From Pirellula sp. (GTDB lineage: Bacteria; Planctomycetota; Planctomycetia; Pirellulales; Lacipirellulaceae): DNA of 64,000 nucleotides. Position numbers and translations under genes: made by a program. The stretch covers positions 23,659-87,658 of the forward strand of contig PNKX01000021.1 in assembly GCA_013822725.1 (NCBI GenBank). The letters run 5' to 3'. Below, piece after piece: positions 17,993-26,311 of this stretch; within the stretch, counting starts at the first letter, position 1; the number at the start of each line of letters is the position of its first letter. The notes beneath the pieces were generated by a model. The model made no database searches, was not told the origin of the DNA, and saw only the letters and a program-made list of their open reading frames with translations.

Positions 17993-20629
17993 CTAGGGAA
18001 TAAACATCAGCTCGTTCGCGTTTAGCATGCTGCGGCAGAAGGCGGGTAGGCCGTGAGTGGCGATGAGTTGTTGGGCGGCGACTAGCTCGGTCGCGTCGGG
18101 GTCGCGGTTGAAGGCGAGTTGAAACGCGCGGTCGATTTGGGCGAGCGGCTCGGCGCCTGCTTCTGTTTGCAGCCGCACAGCAAATCGCGCCGCCTGGTCG
18201 ATCATGAAGCGGCTGTTGAACAGGTTGAGCGCCTGGATCGCCGTGATCGACGTGCCGCGCTTCGGGCAGACCTGGCCGCCGTCGGGGGCGTCGAATGCGC
18301 CGAAGATCGCGTCGGGCCGCATGCGGACGCGGTGCATGTAAATCATGCGGCGCCATTCGTTGGGTCCGAACTCGGCCTTCGGCTCGTAGACGCGCACATA
18401 GTTGTCGTTCGGTTCGAACGCGCTCCAACCGGGCCCGCCCATCGTCAGGTCGAGCGTGCCGGCGATTTGCAGGACCGAGTCGTGGATTGCTTCCGATTCG
18501 AGTCGTTGCGGCGGGTAGCGCCAGAGCAACCGCGTGCCGGCGTCGATGGCGACGCATTGCTCGCGTGGCTCGTTCGCTTGTTGGTAGGCGTTCGATGAGA
18601 CAATAAGCCGATGAAGTTCCTTCACCGACCAGTCGCGAGCGATGAACTGTTGTGCAAGCCAGTCAAGCAACTCGGGGTGGGTCGGCCGCGTGCCGTTGGC
18701 GCCGAAGTCGCTTGGCGTGTCGACGAGCCCGACGCCGAAGTGATGCTGCCAGACGCGATTGACCATTACCCGCGCGGTGAGCGGATTGTCGGGGCTGGCG
18801 ATCCACCGGGCGAGGGCGATCCGCCGCTGTTGTTCGGGGGCGTCGAGTGCGAGGCCGAGCGTGCCGAGCACCGTGAGGGAGTCGGGCGCCACTGGTTCCT
18901 TGGGCGAGAGCGGATCGCCGCGATGGAGCCGGCGCGTCGGCTCGGCCGGTTGGGCGAACGTGCCGGCGTAGACCATCACGCCGCTCTCGTTGTGGGGTCG
19001 CCGCATGGCGGACGTGGCGACTTCGTGCCACTCGCCGTCGCTGCCGAGGACTTCGATGGTGTAATCGACGGCGAGGCGATCGGCGTAGCCGCCCAACCGA
19101 TCGCGGCCCCAGACGACGCGGTCGATCACCTGCGGCGCGGCGAAGTCGACTTGCGCCCAGCCCGTGCCGTGGGTCTCAGCGATCCAGCTCCAGTCGTTGC
19201 CGTACTTGCCGTCGTTGAGATTCGCGAGCCGGTGCTTCGACGTGTCGGGATAGTTGCCGGAGGAACTCGGTCGTCCGCCATGCTCGGCCAATGCAATGTT
19301 GAGCGACTTGGCGGGAACGTCGCTCTCACCGCCTGCCGTCCAGGCTTCCAACTCATCGAGACAAGGTTCGCTGCCGTTGTTCGTCGCCGCGATGGTGAAG
19401 CGAACGGCCCGGGCCTCGATCGGTTTAAAATGCTCTTCGTTCTGCAACGAACTCACCGCGGGGCGCAGGCCGTCGTCAACCGCCTCGCGATCGGACTTCA
19501 TCCACGGCGTCTCCCCATGATTGACGCCAGCGAACACCGCCTGCAGCGCGTAAAAATCTTTCTGCAAGATCGGATCGAACTTGTGGTTGTGACACCGCGC
19601 ACAGCCAACGGTGAGTCCCAGCAGCGCCGTCGCCGTCGTGTTCGTCATGTCGGCGAGTTCGTCTTGTCGCTGCATGAGTGTCAGGCCGACGTCGGGACTC
19701 TTTACCTGGTCCCACGGCCCCGCGACGAGGAAGCCGGTGGCGACGGTCTCGCCGAGGGCGTCGCCGACAAGTTGCTCGGCGATAAACTGATCATACGGCT
19801 TGTCGTCGTTGAAGGCGGCGATGACGTAATCGCGATAGGGCCAGGCATTCTCACGAGGGACGTTCGTCTCGAACCCGCTCGTCTCGGCATAGCGGACGAC
19901 GTCGAGCCAGTGCTGGGCCCACCGCTCGCCGTAACGCGGCGACGCGAGTACGCGTTCGACCAGCTCAGCGTAAGCCTGCGGCCGATCGTCGGCGATGAAC
20001 GCGGCGGTTTCCTCGGGCGTCGGCGGGAGGCCGAGCATGTCGAAATAGAGCCGGCGGATGAGCGTGCGGCGATCGGCCGGTGGCGACGGCGTGAGGCCCG
20101 TGTCGTGGAGTTTCGCCAAGATAAATGCGTCGACGGCAGTGGTGACCCACGGATCGTTCACCGTCGGCGGTTCGATCGGCGCGAGGGGTTGCAGCGACCA
20201 GTGGTCCGATTTGAGCGGCGCCGTCACCGGCTGATCGGGCGGCCCGGGCCACTCGGCGCCGGCGTCGATCCAACGGCGGATGACGGCGACCTCTTCCGCC
20301 GTGAGCTTCGCGCCGCTGGGGGGCATCTCAAGTTCGCCCGCGCCCGAAATGAACTGGACGAGCGGGCTGCCGGCCGCGTCGCCGGGGATGATCGCGGGGC
20401 CGAAGAGTTCGCCGCCGGCGAAGGTGACTTGCTGCACATCGAGGCGGAGGGCGCTTTCCTGGGCGTCGACGCCATGGCAGTCGAAGCACGCGCGGGCGAG
20501 GATCGGCAGCACGTCGTGGGTGAAGTCGACGGGCTTGGCCGGGGCTGCGTCAGCCGCGCACGATGTTCGCGCTATCACCGCGATGGCAGTGCATAGAACG
20601 ATCAAGTGTGGTGGAAGAATGCGACGCAT
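17993..20629 (-). CDS. PSCyt1 / DUF1549 / DUF1553 secreted protein with a discoidin-like insert
   Basis: 878 residues with a signal peptide (IVLCTAIAVIARTSCAA). Domains in order: planctomycete cytochrome c-like PSCyt1 (residues ~33-115) with haem motif CFDCHG and MPPSGAKL; DUF1549 (~140-370) with VDAFILAKL, DRRTLIRRLYFDMLGLPPTPEE and RYGERWAQHWLDVVRYAET, plus a second CxxCH-type site (CARCHNH); an F5/8 discoidin-like insert (~400-560); and DUF1553 (~600-860) with ARVMVNRVWQHHFGVGLV and MTGG-like MGGPGWSAF. It is typical of the large exported proteins co-encoded with DUF1501 in this phylum. A redox role from the haem motifs is an inference. Confidence 0.92.
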   Translation of the reverse strand: MRRILPPHLIVLCTAIAVIARTSCAADAAPAKPVDFTHDVLPILARACFDCHGVDAQESALRLDVQQVTFAGGELFGPAIIPGDAAGSPLVQFISGAGELEMPPSGAKLTAEEVAVIRRWIDAGAEWPGPPDQPVTAPLKSDHWSLQPLAPIEPPTVNDPWVTTAVDAFILAKLHDTGLTPSPPADRRTLIRRLYFDMLGLPPTPEETAAFIADDRPQAYAELVERVLASPRYGERWAQHWLDVVRYAETSGFETNVPRENAWPYRDYVIAAFNDDKPYDQFIAEQLVGDALGETVATGFLVAGPWDQVKSPDVGLTLMQRQDELADMTNTTATALLGLTVGCARCHNHKFDPILQKDFYALQAVFAGVNHGETPWMKSDREAVDDGLRPAVSSLQNEEHFKPIEARAVRFTIAATNNGSEPCLDELEAWTAGGESDVPAKSLNIALAEHGGRPSSSGNYPDTSKHRLANLNDGKYGNDWSWIAETHGTGWAQVDFAAPQVIDRVVWGRDRLGGYADRLAVDYTIEVLGSDGEWHEVATSAMRRPHNESGVMVYAGTFAQPAEPTRRLHRGDPLSPKEPVAPDSLTVLGTLGLALDAPEQQRRIALARWIASPDNPLTARVMVNRVWQHHFGVGLVDTPSDFGANGTRPTHPELLDWLAQQFIARDWSVKELHRLIVSSNAYQQANEPREQCVAIDAGTRLLWRYPPQRLESEAIHDSVLQIAGTLDLTMGGPGWSAFEPNDNYVRVYEPKAEFGPNEWRRMIYMHRVRMRPDAIFGAFDAPDGGQVCPKRGTSITAIQALNLFNSRFMIDQAARFAVRLQTEAGAEPLAQIDRAFQLAFNRDPDATELVAAQQLIATHGLPAFCRSMLNANELMFIP

Positions 20630-20657
20630 CGGATTGCGGCCCCTGGCTCCGCCATTT

Positions 20658-20741
20658 CAGCCCCCGGCTCTGCCGGGGGGTAGCATGACGCAGGACGACG
20701 CCGACCGGCATGGTGACCGACCCCCGGCGGAGCCGGGGGCT
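20658..20741. repeat. family G element
   Basis: Arms CAGCCCCCGGCTCTGCCGGG (from 20658) and GACCCCCGGCGGAGCCGGGG (ending ~20740). The interior GTAGCATGACGCAGG ... CCGGCATGGTGACCGA closely resembles that of the copy at 35898, so these elements share internal sequence and not only ends. Confidence 0.82.
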
Positions 20742-20742
20742 T

Positions 20743-22137
20743 TTATGTGGATGCCGCCACCTCATACAAACACCGATCAATCACATCGATCGCGAAATCA
20801 AGCTCCTCGCGTTTGATGATCAATGGCGGGGTGAGCAGCAAGATGTTCCCCATCGTGAGTTTAAAGCTCAGTCCCTTGTCGAGCGCCCGGTACATCACCT
20901 GTTCCGCTTCGTCGGTCGCGCGCTCGCGCGTCGTGCGACTCTTCACTAGTTCGACGCCGAGGGTGAGGCCCAGCCCGCGAACGTCGCCGATCAGTTCGTG
21001 GCGTTGGGCCAGTTCGCGAAGTCGGCCGAGGGCGTGCTCGCCAAGCGTCGCGGCATGTTTCAGCAGCCCCTCGCGTTCGATGACTTCGATCGTGGCGAGC
21101 GCCGCCGCGCAGGCGACCGGGCTCTTCTCGTGGGTGTAGTGGCCGAGCGCGCGATCGCCGGCGATGTCGAGCTTCTCGTTGGCCAGCAGCGCCGCCAGCG
21201 GCATAATGCCGCCGCCGAGTCCCTTGCCGGTGACCAGAATGTCGGGGACGACGTCGAAGTTCTCGCACGAAAACCATTTGCCGGTGCGACCGAGGCCTTG
21301 CCAGATTTCGTCGAAGATCAGCAGCGTGCCGTGGCGATCGCACGCCTTACGGACTCGCTGCCAGTATTCAGGCTTCGGGATGTACGGCGTCGCGCGGCAT
21401 GGCTCGGCGATCACCGCCGCCACATCCGTTTCCTTCTCCAACACGTACTCGATGTAGTTCGAACACTTCAAATCGCAACCGCCGCGGGTACTGCAGTCCC
21501 ACAGGCAACGGTATTCATCTGGCGGCGGCACATGCTCGCAGCCGGGGAGCAGCGGGCCGATGCCGGCGCGGAAGATCGCTTCGCCGCCGATCGAGATCGC
21601 ATCGAGCGACGCTCCGTGGAACGAATCCCACATGCTGATCGTCTTGTGCCGGCCAGTGGCGAGCCGCGCCAGCTTCAGCGCGATGCCGATCGCCTCGGTC
21701 CCGCCGGGGCAAAAGAGGACCTTGTTGAGATTACCCGGGGCGATCTCGGTCAGTCGACGGGCCAAATCGACCGCCACCTGGTTCGTGTAACGGCGGGTGC
21801 AGAACGACAACTCGTCCAGCTGCCGACGAATCGCGGCGACCACCTCGGGGTGGGCGAACCCGACCTGATGGACGTTGTTGCCGTGGAAATCCATGTACCG
21901 CCGTCCCTGGACGTCGGTGACGTAAATCCCCTCGCAACTCTCCATGGCGTTGAGACAGGGAGTCGAGAGCGACTGGTGGAGGAAATACCGGGAGTCTTCC
22001 TCCAGCAGGCGGCGGGTCGGGTCGTCGAGGGCGGCGGCCTGCCATTCGCTGCGGCGGTCGGAACGGTTGACGTCCCCCTCGGAACGCTGGGTCGCCGGAT
22101 CGAGCTGGTGGACGGGTCCCAGAGGGGGTGAAGCCAT
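20743..22137 (-). CDS. class-III PLP-dependent aminotransferase-fold enzyme
   Basis: About 464 residues from the ATG at 22137; a longer frame from 22224 is possible and no Shine-Dalgarno decides. It has the fold type I class-III pattern: MDFHGNNVHQVGFAHPEV near the N-terminus, CPGGTEAIGIALKLAR, SMWDSFHGAS, LLIFDEIWQGLGRTG (Asp to the pyridine N), and ILVTGKGLGGGIMPLAALL with the PLP Lys. The start of the domain (SRYFLHQSLSTPCLN) resembles a subgroup that includes aminophosphonate lyases, but no phosphonate genes are nearby, so the reaction is left open. An unusual feature is a Cys cluster, CLWDCSTRGGCDLKC, in the middle. Confidence 0.85.
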   Translation of the reverse strand: MASPPLGPVHQLDPATQRSEGDVNRSDRRSEWQAAALDDPTRRLLEEDSRYFLHQSLSTPCLNAMESCEGIYVTDVQGRRYMDFHGNNVHQVGFAHPEVVAAIRRQLDELSFCTRRYTNQVAVDLARRLTEIAPGNLNKVLFCPGGTEAIGIALKLARLATGRHKTISMWDSFHGASLDAISIGGEAIFRAGIGPLLPGCEHVPPPDEYRCLWDCSTRGGCDLKCSNYIEYVLEKETDVAAVIAEPCRATPYIPKPEYWQRVRKACDRHGTLLIFDEIWQGLGRTGKWFSCENFDVVPDILVTGKGLGGGIMPLAALLANEKLDIAGDRALGHYTHEKSPVACAAALATIEVIEREGLLKHAATLGEHALGRLRELAQRHELIGDVRGLGLTLGVELVKSRTTRERATDEAEQVMYRALDKGLSFKLTMGNILLLTPPLIIKREELDFAIDVIDRCLYEVAAST

Positions 22138-22397
22138 GGCGCCGAATCGGTGAGGAGGTTGGCCGTTAAGAGGCGTCGTCCGGAGCCTCAATGGTCGATG
22201 ACCACAAGACTCTAGCGTAAGCACAGTTTCAGGGGAGAGCCAGCGGAGGAAGCGTCAGACGTACCAATCATTTGCGTTTGGAAGCGGGGAGGAATCGGAC
22301 CTGGGACATACGCCGCCGGTAGCAACCTGAAGGCCTCCATCCTTTGGGAGAATTTAGTACGAAGGGAGTGGTTTTTCCCCGCGAGGCGGCAAAACGC

Positions 22398-23150
22398 TCA
22401 ACTCTTCCGTTTGATGAACAGCATCAACACGATGCCCATCAACAGCCCGCCGCCGAGAATCGCGACCATCGGCAACGGCGCGAACCGTTCGTCCCATGCT
22501 TCCATGCCGTGATGTAGGTTGACGCCGAAGATCGCCGCGAGCGTTGCCATCGGAAAGAAACAGGCGACCAGCATGTTAAGACGGTAAGCGGCGGTGGCGG
22601 CTTGGCGGCTCGACTCGGCTTCTTCTTCAGCGCGTTGAGCGACCGCGAAGTCGAGCGCGTTCTTCGAATCGTTGTGGAGCAGTTCTGCTGAGCGAGCGAG
22701 GGCGTAGGCCCGGTCGCGCCAGAGGAGGAGTTGGCGATCGTCCGGAGCGCCTTCGCGGGCGTCTTGGAGCGCTTCGTGCAGATTGCGCGTGGAGCGGACA
22801 AGCGGATTGAGTTGATTCAAGAGATTGAAATACTCGCGGGCCGTCTGAGCCTTATCCTCGGTCTCTTGCAGGCGGTCGATCATCCGCTCGTAATCGGCGA
22901 GCAGCTGGCCGACGCCGGGTTGGCTCGGCGCCGTGCCGGGCGGCGTCCAGGTGCCGTTGGCGTCGCGCCAGAAAAAGCGACCTTCGCGTTCAGTCGTGTC
23001 GGGGGCGGGCGGCGCGTGCAGGATCACCAACAGGTGGCCATCGGCCTTCATCGTCCGCTGGCGGCCCGGCTGATCGCCGAGGCGGCGGTGGAATTCGTCG
23101 GGAACCTGCCAGCTAAGCGGTAGCAGTGAGCGGACGCTGGGATGAGCCAT
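22398..23150 (-). CDS. CorA-like magnesium transporter family protein with GVN in place of GMN
   Basis: 250 residues from the ATG at 23150. Two hydrophobic segments lie at the C-terminus (residues ~190-213 and ~224-245), preceded by a long helical region with coiled-coil character. This is the CorA layout: cytoplasmic N-terminal domain, long stalk helix, two membrane helices. The loop after the first helix reads FGVNLHHGME; CorA channels have a conserved GMN there, so the Met is replaced by Val. The protein is shorter than classical CorA (~316 residues). A metal channel role is plausible but not assured. Confidence 0.7.
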   Translation of the reverse strand: MAHPSVRSLLPLSWQVPDEFHRRLGDQPGRQRTMKADGHLLVILHAPPAPDTTEREGRFFWRDANGTWTPPGTAPSQPGVGQLLADYERMIDRLQETEDKAQTAREYFNLLNQLNPLVRSTRNLHEALQDAREGAPDDRQLLLWRDRAYALARSAELLHNDSKNALDFAVAQRAEEEAESSRQAATAAYRLNMLVACFFPMATLAAIFGVNLHHGMEAWDERFAPLPMVAILGGGLLMGIVLMLFIKRKS

Positions 23151-23177
23151 AAGGTTGTTCCTGCCAAGTTTGCGTTT

Positions 23178-23262
23178 CAACCCCGAGCTCCGCCCGGGGG
23201 TCGCGTTGCGTGAGTGAACGTGTTGCGCCTAGATGACGTCCCTCCGGCGGAGCCAAGGCCTG
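23178..23262. repeat. degenerate family G element
   Basis: CAACCCCGAGCTCCGCCCGG on the left; CCTCCGGCGGAGCCAAGGCC on the right with several mismatches, suggesting an old copy. Confidence 0.6.
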
Positions 23263-23289
23263 AATGGGCGTGCCACGCTCGTCGATCAA

Positions 23290-24465
23290 CTACTTCTTAT
23301 CCATGGCAGGCAGGTTATCAGGCCCGAACTGGGTGATCCAGTAGAAAGGCTTCTCCGCCTCGTCGACGCGCAGTTCGCCGGCCAAGCGGCCTTGGCTCAA
23401 CGCGCGATCGACGGCGCGGCGAATGTACGTCTTGCCGCGGGGAACGGCGACGTCGATCTTCGCCGGGTCGATCGAGCGGACTGCCAGCACCCGCTCATCG
23501 AACAGCAGCGGGATCTCCATGTGGGGACCAAGCGCCGCAAGGGCTTCCTCAAGAGTGAAGCCTTTGATTTCGATGTTCGTGAAGCGGTACATCGCCGGCA
23601 CGAGTTCGCGGTCCGACTGGGCCGGACGCCAACCGGCAGGCCAGCCGCGGACGCCCGCTCCCGCTTTCACGACGCGCAGCCGCAGTGGTTGCCCTAGCTT
23701 TTGCTCCGGCAGCATCGTGAGTTCAGCCGGTCGCAGAGCGATGGCGATCGCGGCGCCGGTCGTCATCCCATGCAACTCGCCGTTGAGCGGTTTCGCGGCC
23801 CGCAGGGCGGCGCGGGCGGAGGCGTCGAACTCTAAGGGAATCTTCAGCCCCTCTTTGAGCGAGGCGACGATGGCTTCAGGCGCCATTCCCTTGGTGTTCA
23901 ACGTCACCGGCGCCGAGAGCTCTTCGTAAACCTGCTCGAACTGCTGCTTCGTGAGATTGAAGATGCCGCGCTCAACGCCTTGATTGGCGGCGCGCTCGGG
24001 GAGCGATTCAAAGTAGGCCTGAAGTTTTGCCCGCTCGCTGAAGCCGAATTTGCCGCCGGGAAGTTCCAGCTGGTCGCGGCGATTGAGAATGCCGACGAGT
24101 TTGAAGCGTTGGCTTTCGCCCTCGCCCGTGGCAGTGACCGCCGGTTCGTCGCCGCCATTGGCGCCGCGGAGGCGCACGCGGGCGAGATCCATGTCGTTAA
24201 GTAACTTGCCCCACTCCTGCATGGCGCCGAACGGCGAGCCAGCTTCGGCGGCGACTTCGATGTCGATCGGCAGCGCGGCTTGGGCGGCGTTGGTTGAATA
24301 GAAAAGAGTTGAACCGCCAAGGACGCCAAGGAGCGCCAAGGGAATGCCATGGAACCCCCACGACACGAGCGACGCGACGAGGGATAGCACAAGTGCAAGT
24401 GGATTCGACGAAGGAAGAACGCGCGTTTTCTCGTCGTGCCCGTCGTGCCGTTGTGGTTCAATCAT
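23290..24465 (-). CDS. secreted planctomycete protein of unknown function, 5' end overlapping repeat DNA
   Basis: 391 residues. I recognise no domain. The mature region (from ~residue 64, ALPIDIEVAAEAGSPF) is soluble alpha/beta with two similar stretches, KGMAPEAIVASLKEGLKIPLEFD and KGFTLEEALAALGPHMEIPLLFDERV, which look like repeated secretin/STN-like modules. The only ATG start (24465) and roughly the first 50 codons lie inside intergenic repeat families C and A. The hydrophobic core of the predicted signal peptide (PLALLGVLGG) is encoded by the family A element, ending before AAQA. The start is therefore uncertain. Confidence 0.65.
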   Translation of the reverse strand: MIEPQRHDGHDEKTRVLPSSNPLALVLSLVASLVSWGFHGIPLALLGVLGGSTLFYSTNAAQAALPIDIEVAAEAGSPFGAMQEWGKLLNDMDLARVRLRGANGGDEPAVTATGEGESQRFKLVGILNRRDQLELPGGKFGFSERAKLQAYFESLPERAANQGVERGIFNLTKQQFEQVYEELSAPVTLNTKGMAPEAIVASLKEGLKIPLEFDASARAALRAAKPLNGELHGMTTGAAIAIALRPAELTMLPEQKLGQPLRLRVVKAGAGVRGWPAGWRPAQSDRELVPAMYRFTNIEIKGFTLEEALAALGPHMEIPLLFDERVLAVRSIDPAKIDVAVPRGKTYIRRAVDRALSQGRLAGELRVDEAEKPFYWITQFGPDNLPAMDKK

Positions 24466-24508
24466 CTCTCTGTATTCCTTGACGCACCTTGGCGTCTTAG
24501 CGGTTCAA
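24312..24508. repeat. nested inverted repeat: family A outside, family C inside
   Basis: Outer arms 24312-24348 (AACCGCCAAGGACGCCAAGG...) and 24472-24508 (diverged inverse). A family C inverse lies at 24427-24464 (TTCTCGTCGTGCCCGTCGTG...TTGTGGTTCAAT), the same sequence as at 37600-37643. It overlaps the 5' coding end of the minus-strand gene starting at 24465. Confidence 0.75.
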
Positions 24509-24553
24509 TTCTTTCCGCTGTCTGAAAGAAATTGTAGCATTCAACAACCGCGG

Positions 24554-26107
24554 CTACTCGCTGAGTTTCTTCTTCACCGTCCGCCAATCGAGGCCCATCC
24601 GCTTGGCGGTCTGCTCGTAGCTCCCGCAATGGGCATGCACGATTTTGCAGTATCGCCGCAACAGCTCCTCGGCGGTCAGCTCGCCGCCGCGGATCGAACG
24701 CGCCGTCGATTCCCAATCCTCTCCCGCCGTCTTCGCCGCAGCCGCCGGAGTGTAAGCGCCGTGAATCATCACGTTGCGGAAGCACTGCTCCAACTCACGC
24801 ACGTTGCCGGGCCATGGATAGCGCGGCCCCAAGTGTTTGCCGATCCACTCGCACACTTCCGCCGCGAGCGATTCGGCTTCCTCCGGCGCCACGCGGCGAG
24901 CGCTCACCACAAGCAAGTGCTCCAAGTCCTCCGGCGATTCGTCGAGTTGTTCTCGCAGCGTCGGCGTCGTGATCCGATCGGCGCAGAGGCGATAGTAAAA
25001 GTCCTCGCGGAACCGGCCGGCGTCGATCTCGTCGATGAGGTTCCGATTCGTCGCGGCAATGACCTTGCCGGAGAAGCGTCGCTCGGCCGTGTCGCCGAGC
25101 CGCTGGAACATCCGGCTCTGCAGCACACGCAGTAGTTTTACTTGGATCGATGCATCGAGTTCGCCGATCTCGTCGAGGAACACGGCGCCGTTCGTTGGGC
25201 AAGTCTCCAACCAACCGACGCGATCAGCCACGGCGCCGGTGAATGCTCCGCGACGATGGCCGAAGAGTTCGGACTCGATGAGCGTCGGCGACAGCGCCGA
25301 GAGATTCACCGGATGAAAGCCAGCGCAAAAGTCTTCGACGAATCGTCCCCGTTCGCCGTCAAATGGAATGTAGCGCGATAGCCCAATCGCGCGGGCTACC
25401 AATTCCTTGCCGGTGCCTGAAGGCCCGGTGATGAGCGTCGTTACGTCGCCGAGGCAGCGATAGATCGAACGCTGATAGCGCCGCAGGTCGTGCGTGAAGA
25501 CGGACTCCCACACCATGCTTCGCAGCCGCGCCGCCGCAGGCGAGCGGCCGACGATGAAGAAGAAGACGTGGAAGAACGCTCGCCGTAGCTGAAAGTAGCA
25601 AGCGATCATGTGGGCCGGATCGTAGCCGATGCCGAGTGGCCGCCCGCCCGGAGTGAAGTAGCGACTCACGTCGTCGCGGAACTTCCGCCAGAAGGGAACC
25701 TGCGTGGCCGGCTGGCCGGCGTGGGCCGCCTCGATCATCTCTTGGAGTTCGATGCGGTAGGCGTCGAAGAGGTAGTACAGCACCGCATCGGAGTAGAGTT
25801 CCAACTCGCGCTCGTCGGCCTTCGCTCCGGCGGCGAGTCGTTCGGCGGCCTCGCGGACGAGGGTCGCTGCGTGCGCTGCGATCCTTTGGTAGTTCGGATC
25901 GGGGGCCGTCGCCGCGAGTTGCAGGCTCCAAACCGCCTGAGCGCCAATGAACTGGTCGCCCAGAATTTGTCGCTCCAACTCGACCCGCTCTATCTGGAAT
26001 GGGTTGACGTACCCCAACCGAGAAACGGCGGCGGCGAGCTGACGTTGCGCGGGGGTAAAGAGCGACATGCTTTCGCCAGGCGGCATTTTATGCTGGTGGT
26101 CCTGCAT
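24554..26107 (-). CDS. sigma-54-dependent transcriptional activator (enhancer-binding protein)
   Basis: 517 residues (in-frame ATGs also at 26086 and 26068). The AAA+ domain is complete: Walker A GPSGTGKE (228-235), the sigma-54 contact loop GAFTGA (287-292), Walker B AVFLDE (308-313), and an arginine-finger region FREDFYYRL. The C-terminus (AEELLRRYCKIVHAHCGSYEQTAKRMGLDWRTVKKKL) is a Fis-type helix-turn-helix. The first ~210 residues are not a receiver, GAF or PAS domain that I recognise, so the input signal is unknown. The gene is divergent from the VIT/VWA gene, and a -24/-12 promoter match lies between them facing that gene, which makes it the likely target. Confidence 0.92.
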   Translation of the reverse strand: MQDHQHKMPPGESMSLFTPAQRQLAAAVSRLGYVNPFQIERVELERQILGDQFIGAQAVWSLQLAATAPDPNYQRIAAHAATLVREAAERLAAGAKADERELELYSDAVLYYLFDAYRIELQEMIEAAHAGQPATQVPFWRKFRDDVSRYFTPGGRPLGIGYDPAHMIACYFQLRRAFFHVFFFIVGRSPAAARLRSMVWESVFTHDLRRYQRSIYRCLGDVTTLITGPSGTGKELVARAIGLSRYIPFDGERGRFVEDFCAGFHPVNLSALSPTLIESELFGHRRGAFTGAVADRVGWLETCPTNGAVFLDEIGELDASIQVKLLRVLQSRMFQRLGDTAERRFSGKVIAATNRNLIDEIDAGRFREDFYYRLCADRITTPTLREQLDESPEDLEHLLVVSARRVAPEEAESLAAEVCEWIGKHLGPRYPWPGNVRELEQCFRNVMIHGAYTPAAAAKTAGEDWESTARSIRGGELTAEELLRRYCKIVHAHCGSYEQTAKRMGLDWRTVKKKLSE

Positions 26108-26145
26108 TAAGTGTAGTGTCTATTCCTGTTACTTGTGTGATTGTG

Positions 26146-26182
26146 GGTGATGTATTGTCACCTAATTCATTACCCAGTAATG
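26146..26182. promoter_or_regulatory. candidate enhancer (upstream activating) sites
   Basis: Two inverted repeats lie in the divergent intergenic region: GGTGATGTATTGTCACC (26146-26162) and the perfect 7-bp-arm palindrome TCATTACCCAGTAATGA (26167-26183). Their centres are 21 bases apart, about two helical turns, and lie 50-70 bases upstream of the -24 element. They are suitable binding sites for a dimeric Fis-type HTH, but the two sequences are not the same motif. Confidence 0.45.
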
Positions 26183-26205
26183 ACTTGTGGCATAGCAAGA
26201 AACTC

Positions 26206-26221
26206 TGGCCCGCAGCTTGCT
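26206..26221 (+). promoter_or_regulatory. sigma-54 (-24/-12) promoter match
   Basis: TGGCCCGCAGCTTGCT matches the consensus TGGCAYRNNNNTTGCW at all but one defined position, with GG (26207-26208) and GC (26219-26220) exactly 10 bases apart. Transcription would start near 26232, about 80 bases before the VIT/VWA start codon. The divergent gene encodes a sigma-54 activator. Confidence 0.7.
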
Positions 26222-26311
26222 TTAGCGAACTCCAGCCAAAGTTGGTCGGTGCGACCAGCAGGCCGCCGCGGAGTGATCCGCGGCCCCTCCCTCCGGATAG
26301 GAGTTCGCAAG

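Noticed and set aside
18611..20596. 661-codon open frame antisense to the PSCyt1/DUF1549/DUF1553 gene
   Set aside because: The sense strand encodes clear PSCyt1, DUF1549 and DUF1553 motifs; the antisense frame is a composition artefact.
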